A stretch of 17,521 nucleotides of DNA from Gammaproteobacteria bacterium UBA6968 (GTDB lineage: Bacteria > Pseudomonadota > Gammaproteobacteria > Pseudomonadales > Azotimanducaceae): NCBI GenBank assembly GCA_002450255.1, contig DJYW01000175.1, positions 1 to 17,521 of the forward strand, read 5' to 3'. This document shows, piece after piece, positions 1 to 8,528 of the stretch (positions within the stretch are counted from its first letter, which is position 1; each line of letters starts with the position of its first letter). The position numbers and the translations under genes were made by a program. The notes under the pieces are model-generated. The model worked only from the letters and a program-made list of their open reading frames with translations. It made no database searches and was not told the origin of the DNA.

Positions 1-161
1 AATAAAGCGAAAAACCCGGAAACAAAAGGCAACACCTCTAGCCTCCATACCCCGCACTTACAAGCAGAACCAACATTTGGAATCAGGATTTGGCCCTTAA
101 ACATGCGACTCGCCCCAATAGATTAGCTCAAACGATGCTGTCAGCTAATATTGCTTGTTGG

Positions 162-788
162 ATGAAGCTCGCCCTGGGGATAGGCGGTGTTTTACTCAGC
201 CCGTTTTCTTTGGCGCATGGTTTGAAGGATCCCACGGCGAATATTGAGGTCTTCCCCAACGGGCTGGTCAATATCAAGGTGCAGTTTTACTTGCTGGATT
301 TTCTTAAACGACAGGGTGCAGCCAACGAGACAGTAGATTTGGCTGCGCTCGCCGTTATGCCACCGCCGGTTTTCCAAATGGTTTATGACACGGTGCGCCA
401 GGCCTTTGTCGAACAACTCACGGTCACCTGTCACGCGGCAAAACTGGATCGAAAAACAGCGGGCGAGTTACAAGCGGAGCCGCAATTCGACGCACAGCAA
501 CTTATTTTGAATCGCCGCTTTCCAAGCGGTGAGCAGGCACATCGATTGATACAGCGCGAGGTGGTAGAGGCACAATATGCTAACTCCGGTAAACCGCCGT
601 ATACCTACGATGATCGTCGTTTCTTTCAGGTTTTTAATGCCGATTTTAAATTGACTGCAAAACAATCGGCGGAATGCCTGCGGATTCGCCTGCCCAGCGA
701 ATTGGGCACCGTCTATGTTTCATATAGTTCAATACAGGCTCGGCACGTCGATGCCGATGAAGAATGGTCGAAACGCAACGCTCCATAA
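162..788 (+). CDS. Exported protein of unknown function
   Basis: I do not recognise this protein. The open frame extends back to a TTG at 90 with an ATG at 135, but the ATG at 162 gives the cleanest export signal: a short basic start (MKL), a hydrophobic run and a cleavage site after SLA. No convincing ribosome binding site separates the three starts, so the start is uncertain. From 162 the product is 208 residues. If cleaved after SLA the mature protein begins with histidine (HGLKD). The next part (NIEVFPNGLVNIKVQFYLLD) looks like a beta-strand-rich soluble domain, faintly reminiscent of the periplasmic N-terminal part of HupE/UreJ-type proteins; this is a weak impression. Two cysteines (CHAA, ECLR) could form a disulfide. 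There is no membrane segment after the signal. It converges with the M60-like protease gene, 181 bases apart, so the two are not one operon. Confidence 0.72.
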   Translation: MKLALGIGGVLLSPFSLAHGLKDPTANIEVFPNGLVNIKVQFYLLDFLKRQGAANETVDLAALAVMPPPVFQMVYDTVRQAFVEQLTVTCHAAKLDRKTAGELQAEPQFDAQQLILNRRFPSGEQAHRLIQREVVEAQYANSGKPPYTYDDRRFFQVFNADFKLTAKQSAECLRIRLPSELGTVYVSYSSIQARHVDADEEWSKRNAP

Positions 789-969
789 TCACTCGGGCCC
801 GATGTAAGCGCTACTGAGCCCAGCGCAGGGAGCGGGCCAGAAAAGCGTAGCGCGCGTTGTTCGGATAGGCAGGCCGCTTTCCCTCTGCGCGAATGAAGCT
901 TGGCCGAGACGGTAATCGATCAGGCAGCATTCTTAGCCTGCTGTCTCAAGTGCTGTTTAAAGGGCTTTT

Positions 970-3900
970 TTAAGTGCTGGGTACGCGGCTGTTGATATAG
1001 GTTTCAATCTGCGTTGCAGTAGTTCGCGTTGCCCCGGTACCCACGGCACCATTGACCAGCGCATCACCGGAAAAGCCGAACAGGTAGCGGATTAACAAAA
1101 GGCCATCCGTTAAAGCGGTGGTTGCGCCGTCGCCATCGATATCCAGTTCGGTATCTGCGTTGGTCAAAAAAGCGCTGATATCGGCGGCCGCAATGCGCGA
1201 GCCGTTCGCGTCTGTCGCTTGTGCTGTGAGCGTGGTGCCGGAGAAGCCAAAGAGATGCCGAATAACCAGGAGGCCGTCGGTTAATGCGGTCAGAGATGAG
1301 CTTTGGTCGATATCGAAGCTGAAACAGCCGGTAAGACAGGAGTAGCGGCTCAAAGGGTCAGTGCCATCGAGGGCCTCCTGAGCGTCCGAGTAGCCGTCGT
1401 CATCGTCGTCGCTATCGACATTGTTGCCCAGCCCGTCGCCGTCTGTATCCAGTGTTTCGGAAGCATCATTTGGGAAGGCGTCGTTCGCGTCGGATACACC
1501 GTCACCATCACTGTCTACAGCGTTGGAGCCGCCGCTATCGTAAGTGGCCGGGTCCGCTAGGCTCAGATCAAAGCCCGTCAGCGACGTGTCGTTGTTTGCC
1601 GAGTCAAAGGGGTAGCTGTCCTGCCCATTAGCAATACCGTCCGCATCCGCGTCTAGAGTGGTGTCAAGGCATAACGCGGTCTGGTCATAGAAGTTGCAGA
1701 GCAGGTCGTTTACACGCGCAGTCATTTTCGCGCCCATCGCAGCGCTGTAATTGGTTTCTAATTCGTTCCACCGGCCGATGCTGCCGGTGGTGGCTGAGAG
1801 CCGTTCGCGAATCGGTGTAAAGGCGCTGATTGTTTTGGGTATTAGCGAGCGGTAGTGCTGTAGCCGCGCTTCAAATGCACTAAATTTGGGTAAGCTTGCA
1901 GCCGCGGTGCGCGTGTCCGCAGAGGCTGGCACGCCCCAGAATTCGAACAGAGGGACTAGGTTCAAATTGATCGCTTGGGAAGCGGTCAGAATGAAATCGT
2001 CGTCACCAATTCCGTAGTTCACAGCGCTACCCGCGGTCATGCCGCGGTCGTAAAAGGCTTTATGAATACTGCCAACGCTCTCCCAGTCGAGTAGGCTCGC
2101 GATTTCGACTATGCGCGCCCAACTTCTGGTTTGATAGCGTACCTCATTATCCCAAGGATCGAGGCAGAGGCGGCGGCCTCGTTGCCAGTTTGGGGATAGC
2201 ATGGTGTCCAATGCAGCGTCGTCAAAGCCATAGCCCTGAAAGCCAGAATAGCGCAGCGCGGTATCTATATCGGCGCCGAGGTTGCGGTTATAAACGACGG
2301 CCGCGAGCAGGTGCACGTTGGACTCAACTTCTTGGCAGCCCAGTGTTGGTAGATTGTGCAGGTGGCCCCATTCGTGCCAAAGGATAAATGCAGATGCGCG
2401 CTGATTGCTGCGGTCGAACGCAATGTCCTGTGCGAAATAGTCGCTATACAAATATTGGTAGGGCGCAAACCACGCTTCGTCTCTGTCCCAAATGACATCG
2501 CGGGCGTCCAGGTTTCGATCACCAAAAGTTGGATAGGAGGCAGCCATCGCGGTGCCCGCGACGGTTATTTGTGCGTCCAGGCTGAGCCACTCTGATCTGA
2601 ATCGCTGCAGCGGGCGCCCGGCCATCACGTTGATGGAGTCAAAGGCGCTATCAAAAAATGTGAGGATGCTCGCCGGATCCGTCATCAGAGCGCGCGCGTT
2701 AATAGGCTGCGTAAGCGTCGTTTTGGCGCTGGTGATTTCGAGCCAGGGAACTTGGGCTTTTGTCAGTTCCGCCTGAAACGCTTGTAAGTCGCTGCTATGT
2801 CCACGTAGATCGAGGGTCGAGTAGAACGGCATGGCGACAGCGCCTTTTACTGCGACGCTGATAGTCCCTAAGTCCAAACCATCCGGAACTTCAAAATACA
2901 AGCCGCCACCAAATGGATTGGCAACCTGAGTCGTCGAGGCGGTGATAGCGAAACTGTTAGAAATACGTGGAAAGCGCGCGAAGCGGGTCCAGGTTGCCTC
3001 CAGATCCGCAAGCTGTAAGCCCACTCTCGCGGTGATACCTTGATTGATAGCGCCGGCATCGACGGTGATTTCGACCAAATCCCCTGGCGCGACATACAGT
3101 CCAGTGGGCCGCAGTACCGTCTCGTCATTGTTCAATTCGATCGCCGGATCGGTCGCGTAGCTGGCATCAATTTCAATGGTCCTGGAAATGCGAGGTGCGT
3201 CATCGGCTACCGTGCCCGGGTACACCGACGCTTCTGCGAATTTTAAGCTCGCGACATCGGCGACGGTTGCCGCGACAAACTGATTGTCGAAGATCCACTG
3301 CTTCAGATAGTAAGCAAGGGTTTGCGTTGCGCCAAAGTCGGCAGGCTCAACCTGCGACCCACTTGCAAACACTAGACCTTGATCGGTTTCGTAGGCGGAC
3401 AAGTAAGCGACAGCGTCGGTGGCGATGGGCGCCCACTCGTAGTTGAAATTAGTGAGGAAGCTTTGTACTTTCGAGGCGACCTCGGTTGCACTCAGCGTGG
3501 CTGTGCCTTGTATGTGCTGGGTTAGGTCTTGCAGCAGATTGGCGAGATTGACGTCGGGGTTGCTCTGCTTGGGTGCCTGAATCCGCAGATAGTCAATCAG
3601 CAGAGTGGAATCGTGTACCGACGGATCGCAGCATCCCACATCTACCACTGGGAAACCGCCTAGAAATAGCTGTAGCTTATCTAGGCCATTGTCCTTTTTG
3701 ACGTACTCGCCGCCCGATAAAAGCGCGATCAGCTTAGTGATGTCAGCACGTCTCGATTCGCCCAGCACTAGACTGAGGACGGCGCCGTTCAGCAAAAAAT
3801 CGATTTTCGGCGTGGTTTCGCCTAAGCGGAAAATAAGCGTCAGATTTTGCCAGTCGTAGGGTGAGATGACCTTTAGTAGCTTGGTATAGCCTTCCCGAGA

Positions 3901-4782
3901 GGGGAATGGATCGCTTAATTCTGAGCCTTCGCCAATTTGAAATCTGAGGTTGTACGTGTCCGCGTCATCGCCCTCTTCCAACAATAGGGTAAAGCCCTCG
4001 TCGCGTTGGTCAGCTGAGGTGGTGGTTAACAGCAGACGCTGGAATTCGCTAGCACTACTGCGGGTGATCGGTTGTGTGAATTTGAAGCGGAAGTCCATCT
4101 GCAAGGTCTGGGAAAAGTCGAGCGCAGCGGAGAGTGCGGTTGGTGCTGCCAGGTACTGCAGATTCGTTAGTTGCGCCGCGCCGTCCTGGGTCGAGACGGT
4201 TGCGAGATTGTCAGTAAAGCGACTGACGGAAGCGTTAAAGGTATAGGCGCCTAGAGTGAGCGCAGCATCGCTCGACTTAAGATCGTTGGTAAATTCAAAG
4301 TCATACGTCGTGGTGCTCTCGGCTGTATCGTCGGCTGCTGCTGCAGTGACTGAGATATCGCCCACCATGGAAGCATGCAGGTAACAATAGTAAGTGATTG
4401 AAGTGCCTGAGAAGTCGTCAGGAATGGTCAGCGTGAGGCTTTGGCCGTTAGCAATGGACGCCACGCCAGCAACGCTATTCGAGCTGCCGGTGCTAGTGAG
4501 ATTCAACTCCGAATCTGCTCGGCGCCACCCGCTGCCGAGATTGAAGGGATGTCCACCATCAGTGCGCACGAATCTATACGTTGCTCCCTTTTTCAGTTCT
4601 AAGGTTTCGCTGGCACCGTTCTCGGTAGACGAGAAGATGTAGTACGGCGCAGCAAATGCGCTGCTGTTTAAGCGCACATAAACCGTGGTCGTATCGGCGG
4701 CCACGAAGTTACTGATTGCTACAAGGACAATTGCTGTAATCAAACTGGCTAGGTGGTTTGAGTGAAACATCGATTTAGACAT
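970..4782 (-). CDS. Secreted M60-like zinc metalloprotease with cupredoxin-like and dockerin-like domains
   Basis: A 1270-residue exported multidomain protein. Residues 1-29 are a signal peptide. Residues 30-146 resemble a cupredoxin; H78 (GGHPF) and CYLHASM (C133, H136, M139) supply all four type-1 copper ligands. Residues about 160-395 form a beta-rich LamG/lectin-like region ending in DYLRIQAP. The M60-like (enhancin-type) peptidase region runs from about 560 (GLYVAPGDLV, later NPFGGGLYFEVPDG) to about 900. It carries HEWGH (H803, E804, H807) and a downstream EVESN with E818 as the probable third zinc ligand. Residues 1044-1145 are aspartate-rich thrombospondin-type-3-like calcium repeats, and 1149-1270 a dockerin-like pair of EF-hands. 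M60 proteins cleave glycoproteins such as mucins; that substrate is inferred here. The ATG at 4782 has only a weak AAGA upstream; an ATG four codons later would keep the signal peptide. It is divergent from another protease with the same C-terminus. Confidence 0.88.
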   Translation of the reverse strand: MSKSMFHSNHLASLITAIVLVAISNFVAADTTTVYVRLNSSAFAAPYYIFSSTENGASETLELKKGATYRFVRTDGGHPFNLGSGWRRADSELNLTSTGSSNSVAGVASIANGQSLTLTIPDDFSGTSITYYCYLHASMVGDISVTAAAADDTAESTTTYDFEFTNDLKSSDAALTLGAYTFNASVSRFTDNLATVSTQDGAAQLTNLQYLAAPTALSAALDFSQTLQMDFRFKFTQPITRSSASEFQRLLLTTTSADQRDEGFTLLLEEGDDADTYNLRFQIGEGSELSDPFPSREGYTKLLKVISPYDWQNLTLIFRLGETTPKIDFLLNGAVLSLVLGESRRADITKLIALLSGGEYVKKDNGLDKLQLFLGGFPVVDVGCCDPSVHDSTLLIDYLRIQAPKQSNPDVNLANLLQDLTQHIQGTATLSATEVASKVQSFLTNFNYEWAPIATDAVAYLSAYETDQGLVFASGSQVEPADFGATQTLAYYLKQWIFDNQFVAATVADVASLKFAEASVYPGTVADDAPRISRTIEIDASYATDPAIELNNDETVLRPTGLYVAPGDLVEITVDAGAINQGITARVGLQLADLEATWTRFARFPRISNSFAITASTTQVANPFGGGLYFEVPDGLDLGTISVAVKGAVAMPFYSTLDLRGHSSDLQAFQAELTKAQVPWLEITSAKTTLTQPINARALMTDPASILTFFDSAFDSINVMAGRPLQRFRSEWLSLDAQITVAGTAMAASYPTFGDRNLDARDVIWDRDEAWFAPYQYLYSDYFAQDIAFDRSNQRASAFILWHEWGHLHNLPTLGCQEVESNVHLLAAVVYNRNLGADIDTALRYSGFQGYGFDDAALDTMLSPNWQRGRRLCLDPWDNEVRYQTRSWARIVEIASLLDWESVGSIHKAFYDRGMTAGSAVNYGIGDDDFILTASQAINLNLVPLFEFWGVPASADTRTAAASLPKFSAFEARLQHYRSLIPKTISAFTPIRERLSATTGSIGRWNELETNYSAAMGAKMTARVNDLLCNFYDQTALCLDTTLDADADGIANGQDSYPFDSANNDTSLTGFDLSLADPATYDSGGSNAVDSDGDGVSDANDAFPNDASETLDTDGDGLGNNVDSDDDDDGYSDAQEALDGTDPLSRYSCLTGCFSFDIDQSSSLTALTDGLLVIRHLFGFSGTTLTAQATDANGSRIAAADISAFLTNADTELDIDGDGATTALTDGLLLIRYLFGFSGDALVNGAVGTGATRTTATQIETYINSRVPST
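973..1338 (-). other. Dockerin-like C-terminal domain of the M60-like protease
   Basis: This part encodes residues 1149-1270. It holds two copies of an EF-hand-like unit, DIDQ...LTDGLLVIRHLFGF and DIDGDG...LTDGLLLIRYLFGF, about 60 residues apart, preceded by a CxxxC cysteine pair (C1149, C1153). The D-x-D-x-D spacing resembles a type I dockerin calcium loop, but one extra residue precedes the last aspartate. By hand alignment it is ungapped and about 64% identical (78 of 122) to the C-terminus of the protease at 5326-8265. The likely role is calcium-dependent docking or surface retention; the partner is unknown. Confidence 0.75.
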
Positions 4783-4945
4783 TGTTTATTCTTAAGATTA
4801 GCGGAGTCGTCAAGCGAGCATTCTGGCTTGCGATCGGGTTGTTGATCCATTTGGAATTTGAGAGTTGATAGCGTTGAGCGAGTGCTAACTTAGTAAAAGA
4901 AATCCCGAATGCTTCACGCAATTTAACGGATTTTGTTCGTGCCTG

Positions 4946-4966
4946 GTTGCGCGAATCTCGCGCAAC
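4946..4966. repeat. Perfect inverted repeat, 9-bp arms
   Basis: The arms GTTGCGCGA and TCGCGCAAC match perfectly around a 3-base centre (ATC). It lies 164 bases upstream of the M60-like protease start and 360 bases upstream of the other protease. It is followed by no T-run on either strand, so it is not an intrinsic terminator. It could be an operator for a dimeric regulator or an mRNA hairpin. Confidence 0.6.
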
Positions 4967-5096
4967 GGTTATGCGCCAGTACTTGGCTGAACGGCGGACA
5001 ACGGCTGCGCAAGTCAACGCCCGAAACGATCGCAAAACAGCGGTGAAGAACGCATGAAAAGGCAACGCCAGAACGAGCGCGCAGCCAGTATGTCAT

Positions 5097-5126
5097 TTGT
5101 ATGGTCGTCTATCCTCTCGGCATAAT
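5097..5126 (+). promoter_or_regulatory. Candidate sigma-70 promoter for the metzincin protease
   Basis: A TTGTAT box is followed 18 bases later by CATAAT, a five-of-six match to the -10 consensus; the -35 match is poor. Use of this site would leave an untranslated leader of about 190 bases that includes the hairpin at 5155-5177. This is consensus matching by eye only. Confidence 0.3.
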
Positions 5127-5154
5127 ATCACCCGCGTTTGGTGTTGGACTCCAA

Positions 5155-5177
5155 AGGGACGTGCCGGAACGATCCCT
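5155..5177 (+). other. Possible leader hairpin before the metzincin protease
   Basis: AGGGACGT and ACGATCCCT can pair as 5 + 3 base pairs with one bulged A and a six-base loop GCCGGA. It is followed by AAAAGG rather than a T-run. It would sit in the untranslated leader if the candidate promoter upstream is real. No riboswitch family is recognised. Confidence 0.3.
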
Positions 5178-5325
5178 AAAAGGAATTTCGTTCACCGAAG
5201 ACTGGCGTAATTAAGTAGCAGAGCGCGACACCTTTTTCGGGTGCATTTTTGTCAATTCCTGATGAGCATTTCAAGATTGGGCAATAGGCCGAAAAAGCTA
5301 AACACAATAAAAAAGCAGGTAGAAT

Positions 5326-8265
5326 ATGGGTCCCAGAGTTGTGGCTAATGCAATTGTATTGGGCGCTGCGTTTGTGCTTAGTAGCGCAGTGTGTGATCAG
5401 GTAGCCTTTGCCGCTACGGCTGAAACGGCAGACAGTGTGGCGGGCCGGGCGGCCGAGATTGTGGTCGGGCAAGCGATGAATCAGGCGATTAACCAGCCTG
5501 TAGGCGGTCCGAGCCCGCGTGGCCGCATTCAGGATCAGCATCAGCACAGCGAGTTTAGCGGTGTTGGGCTGACCCACAACCATAGGCATAGCCAGGGCTC
5601 CCATCGGCACGCGCCGGAAAAGACGCCTGCTGACGCAACCGGCTCCGCGTTAGCCAGCGTCGGTCTTGCCGCCACGCAGCCCGCTAGGGCAGTAAAAGTC
5701 ACGAAGTTTGACCTAAGCAAGAGTAATGCGGTTCCGCTCCACATCATCCTGCTGACTAATGATGAGAACCTAACTTGTAACTGTTGGTCGACAGACCGCG
5801 AAATAGACGATTTTAGCTACTATCTCCCAGACCAAAGTGTATTAGATGACCTGGTGATCTACGCCAATCGTCGCGGTTTTGAAGTTTACAGCGAGACGAA
5901 TTGGAGCGGTTTTGAGCTTGCTCGGGTAACGACTTTATATGACCCAGATCACTACAATCCAGAGAATACCGATGCGGTTCTTAACAAATACTACGAGTCC
6001 GCTCACGCACTCCAAGGACACGTTAACTTAGTCATCTTTTTGGAGAAAGAAGGCAACAGTGTTGTCGGCTCAACTTACCTGTCGCAGCCACTGGCGCGAT
6101 CTAACGGCGCAGTTATTGTTGCCGCTATGTCTTGTTCTGTATGTCTTGATGGCACTGATACAGCCCAAATATTTACCCACGAATTTGGCCATGTTTTGGG
6201 GCTGGATCACTTCGCCGGCAGCTGGCCGCCCCAAGTAAAAACGCTGGATCTGTCTGATGGATCGCAGTATGCGTTTACCACTCTGGATCACAGCAGTCCG
6301 GAAAAAAACCTGATGGGTGCATGGAACACGGCTGCCTTTGATGATGATTACAACATGCGAAGCCTGTACTTCACCGAACAACCCCTCAGTTATTCAACAC
6401 CGACCTACAAACGTCTGGCGGGCACGGCGTTGCGTGACTGGTTGGTCTACAACGAGGTAATTACGGCAGACGCGGCACCGATGCAATGGACAGCATTAGA
6501 ACAGACGACTTCTCTGGCAGCACAAGTCTCTAGTCCGCTATCAATTGGTGACAGTGACCGGGTGATCAATTGGTCCGACGTCTCCGGGCCAGAAACTAAC
6601 AGTGCGAGTTTTGCGACGTTCCCGGCCTTTGCTCAGCGCACCTTGGCCAGCGGCAACAGTGTCGCCGCAACCATTTGGGAAGCGTCAAGTGTTGCCGGTG
6701 CGGTCAATGTCGCTTACCGAGATGGGAGCGGGCAATGGGGTTCGACTGAGTTGCTTACCGATTCCGCGCAGTCGCTTAATCTGGAATTAGACATCAGTAT
6801 CGACTCTGCGGGGCAGGCGTTAGCTATGTGGGCGCCGCTTTATTTAGGCAAGATGCCGGTGCAGATAGTCACTCACGATGGCAGTGCTTGGAGCACGCCT
6901 GTTGTGATTTCAACCGCCGCAGCAACGACCAAAATAGGCCAGCCGGACCTGGCGATGAATGCGGCTGGTGAAGCAGCGGCTGTTTGGTTAGAGGAGGCAG
7001 AGGGGTCCACTTCACAAAATGTGATGTTCGCCGGTCGCTCTACCGACGGTGTTTGGACCGAGCCGGCGACCCTCGTAAAAGGGTCGACTTTTATCCAGTT
7101 TCCCGCGGTCGCGCTCAATTCAAGCGGTACGACGGTACTGGCGTGGCAGGAGCTGACCGCCGGCATCTTGCAAGTTTATGCAAAGTTTAGAGACGCGCAA
7201 ACTGGGGTTTGGTCAGAGCGTGTCGCGTTTTCTGACGATTCGTTTCTTCTGCACGGTGGTTTCGCTTCGGTGGCTCTGGACGACGCGGGTAATACCCTAA
7301 TCACTTGGCGTCAAGCCGACACCCAAGTGCCCGGTTCCGCTTCGTCAACCGACTGGTGGGAAGCATTCCCAGCATCAGCTCACATCGCCTCACGATTACG
7401 ACAGAGCGACGGGTCTATGGGTCCGGTTCAGCAGGTTTCAGCGACTGGGGAGGATGCGTTTAACCGCAGCGTGGAATTGGACAGGCGTGCAACGGCGTTC
7501 CTGGCGGATGGAACGGCGGTTACAACTTGGTCGGCATACGATGGCGACTACTATAGGGTTAACGTGGCGACCATGAATACGGACGGCACCTGGCAAACAC
7601 CGGATTTGCTTTCGGCAGCAGGTCAGCACGCCAAGCTTCCCAGTCTCGCTGTTGATCCCACTACAGGTATGGTCGGCGTTACCTGGCAGAGTTGGGATGG
7701 CACGGACACCCGCATTAAGTTTGCCGCGAAGAGTTCGGCTTCCAGTTGGACCAGTCCTATTATCGTATCTGCACTCGGAGTCTCCGCTTTTTGGCCATCA
7801 CTTGAAATCGATTCGAGCGGGGTGGGTATCCTTTGGTCGGCCCCGGACGGGACTTCAGGTAAGGTTGGCTTTCTGCTCGGAAAGAGTGGCGTGGTATGTT
7901 TGCAGGATTGTTTCAACTTTGACATCGATCAGAGTTTCAGTGCGGGCGCGCTCACGGATGGCTTGCTGGTGATGCGTCACCTGTTTGGTTTTACCGGCGA
8001 TGCGCTGATTGCTGGGGCAACCGATGGCTCTGCGCTACGCTCGACCGCGGCGGATGTCACAACCTACCTGGATAATGCATCGAGCGAACTGGATATCGAT
8101 GGCAACGGTAAAGCCGAAGCACTCACCGATGGCCTGCTGCTGATTCGACATTTGTTTGGTTTTTCCGGCGATGCGCTGACTGCCGGCGCGGTAGCAAGTG
8201 ATGCTTCGCGAACTACCGCAGCGGAAATCGTTTCCTTCATCAAAGAGCGACTGCCAAGCACCTAA
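5326..8265 (+). CDS. Secreted metzincin metalloprotease with beta-propeller-like repeats and dockerin-like domain
   Basis: A 979-residue exported protein. The ATG is preceded by AGGT at a short distance and starts a signal peptide of about 30 residues ending near AFAA. Residues 72-95 contain seven histidines (DQHQH, HNHRHS, HRH). The metzincin domain spans about 120-350: zinc motif HEFGHVLGLDH (H285, E286, H289, H295) and Met-turn NLMG (M330), so the catalytic set is complete. A CxC (C151, C153) and a CxxC (C270, C273) may form disulfides. Residues about 430-855 are repeated units of roughly 50-60 residues with W-x-x-P and G-x-x-x-x-x-W patterns, reading as a sialidase-like beta-propeller, possibly for ligand binding. 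Residues 858-979 are the same 122-residue dockerin-like module as in the divergent M60-like protease. Exact peptidase family is undecided (matrixin- or M12-like). Native substrate is unknown; joint work with the neighbouring protease on extracellular protein is inferred. Confidence 0.88.
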   Translation: MGPRVVANAIVLGAAFVLSSAVCDQVAFAATAETADSVAGRAAEIVVGQAMNQAINQPVGGPSPRGRIQDQHQHSEFSGVGLTHNHRHSQGSHRHAPEKTPADATGSALASVGLAATQPARAVKVTKFDLSKSNAVPLHIILLTNDENLTCNCWSTDREIDDFSYYLPDQSVLDDLVIYANRRGFEVYSETNWSGFELARVTTLYDPDHYNPENTDAVLNKYYESAHALQGHVNLVIFLEKEGNSVVGSTYLSQPLARSNGAVIVAAMSCSVCLDGTDTAQIFTHEFGHVLGLDHFAGSWPPQVKTLDLSDGSQYAFTTLDHSSPEKNLMGAWNTAAFDDDYNMRSLYFTEQPLSYSTPTYKRLAGTALRDWLVYNEVITADAAPMQWTALEQTTSLAAQVSSPLSIGDSDRVINWSDVSGPETNSASFATFPAFAQRTLASGNSVAATIWEASSVAGAVNVAYRDGSGQWGSTELLTDSAQSLNLELDISIDSAGQALAMWAPLYLGKMPVQIVTHDGSAWSTPVVISTAAATTKIGQPDLAMNAAGEAAAVWLEEAEGSTSQNVMFAGRSTDGVWTEPATLVKGSTFIQFPAVALNSSGTTVLAWQELTAGILQVYAKFRDAQTGVWSERVAFSDDSFLLHGGFASVALDDAGNTLITWRQADTQVPGSASSTDWWEAFPASAHIASRLRQSDGSMGPVQQVSATGEDAFNRSVELDRRATAFLADGTAVTTWSAYDGDYYRVNVATMNTDGTWQTPDLLSAAGQHAKLPSLAVDPTTGMVGVTWQSWDGTDTRIKFAAKSSASSWTSPIIVSALGVSAFWPSLEIDSSGVGILWSAPDGTSGKVGFLLGKSGVVCLQDCFNFDIDQSFSAGALTDGLLVMRHLFGFTGDALIAGATDGSALRSTAADVTTYLDNASSELDIDGNGKAEALTDGLLLIRHLFGFSGDALTAGAVASDASRTTAAEIVSFIKERLPST
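7897..8262 (+). other. Dockerin-like C-terminal domain of the metzincin protease
   Basis: This part encodes residues 858-979, beginning with a CxxxC pair (C858, C862). It holds two EF-hand-like units, DIDQ...LTDGLLVMRHLFGF and DIDGNG...LTDGLLLIRHLFGF. It has the same length as the module at 973-1338, with no gap in the alignment. The DNA copies differ at many wobble positions, so the duplication is old or conserved by selection, not recent. Confidence 0.75.
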
Positions 8266-8528
8266 CGATAACTGTCCGTAATCGACTAATTGATTGGATT
8301 CGGCTGGCTGTTGCCAGTGCCCGCTCCTGTACCCTTCCCGCTCCTGTCCCTTTATAGGAAAGGATTGTTGGCGGCACCAGCCGGCAAGCGGCGCTTTGCA
8401 GGGGGCAGGCAGTCTAGCCAGCTAATTTCGGTCGGTGTTAAGCAGGCAGGATTTTGCAACACACAAGATTGTACTTAGCCTTGGCGCCGATTATCTTGCG
8501 CCGACGCTATCGCCTCGTTCTAGCTCGT

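Larger units (their letters stand above)
4783..5325. promoter_or_regulatory. Divergent control region between the two protease genes
   Basis: This 543-base stretch separates two protease genes read away from each other, so it must hold both start regions. I see no convincing gene in it. It contains an inverted repeat with 9-bp arms at 4946-4966, a candidate promoter for the rightward gene at 5097-5126, and a possible leader hairpin at 5155-5177. I could not settle on a promoter for the leftward gene. Confidence 0.55.

Noticed and set aside
4775..5065. Open frame of 96 codons on the minus strand upstream of the M60-like protease
   Set aside because: Overlaps the protease start, has arginine/alanine-rich chance composition, no family marks and no ribosome binding site; it lies in the expected promoter region.
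5222..5260. Hairpin CACC/GGTG followed by a T-run as a terminator or attenuator in the metzincin leader
   Set aside because: The stem is only four pairs with a T-rich loop, too weak to call.
5176..5610. Open frame of 144 codons on the minus strand over the start of the metzincin gene
   Set aside because: Antisense to a clear signal peptide and histidine-rich region, with no recognisable domain.
973..8262. The two dockerin-like coding regions as a recombining inverted repeat that flips the region between them
   Set aside because: Protein identity is high but the DNA differs at many wobble positions, so long identical stretches needed for frequent recombination are not seen.
8320..8347. Direct repeat CCCGCTCCTGT twice, 17 bases apart, after the metzincin gene
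   Set aside because: Only two short copies in a pyrimidine-rich intergenic stretch, with no hairpin or T-run; probably chance or simple slippage.
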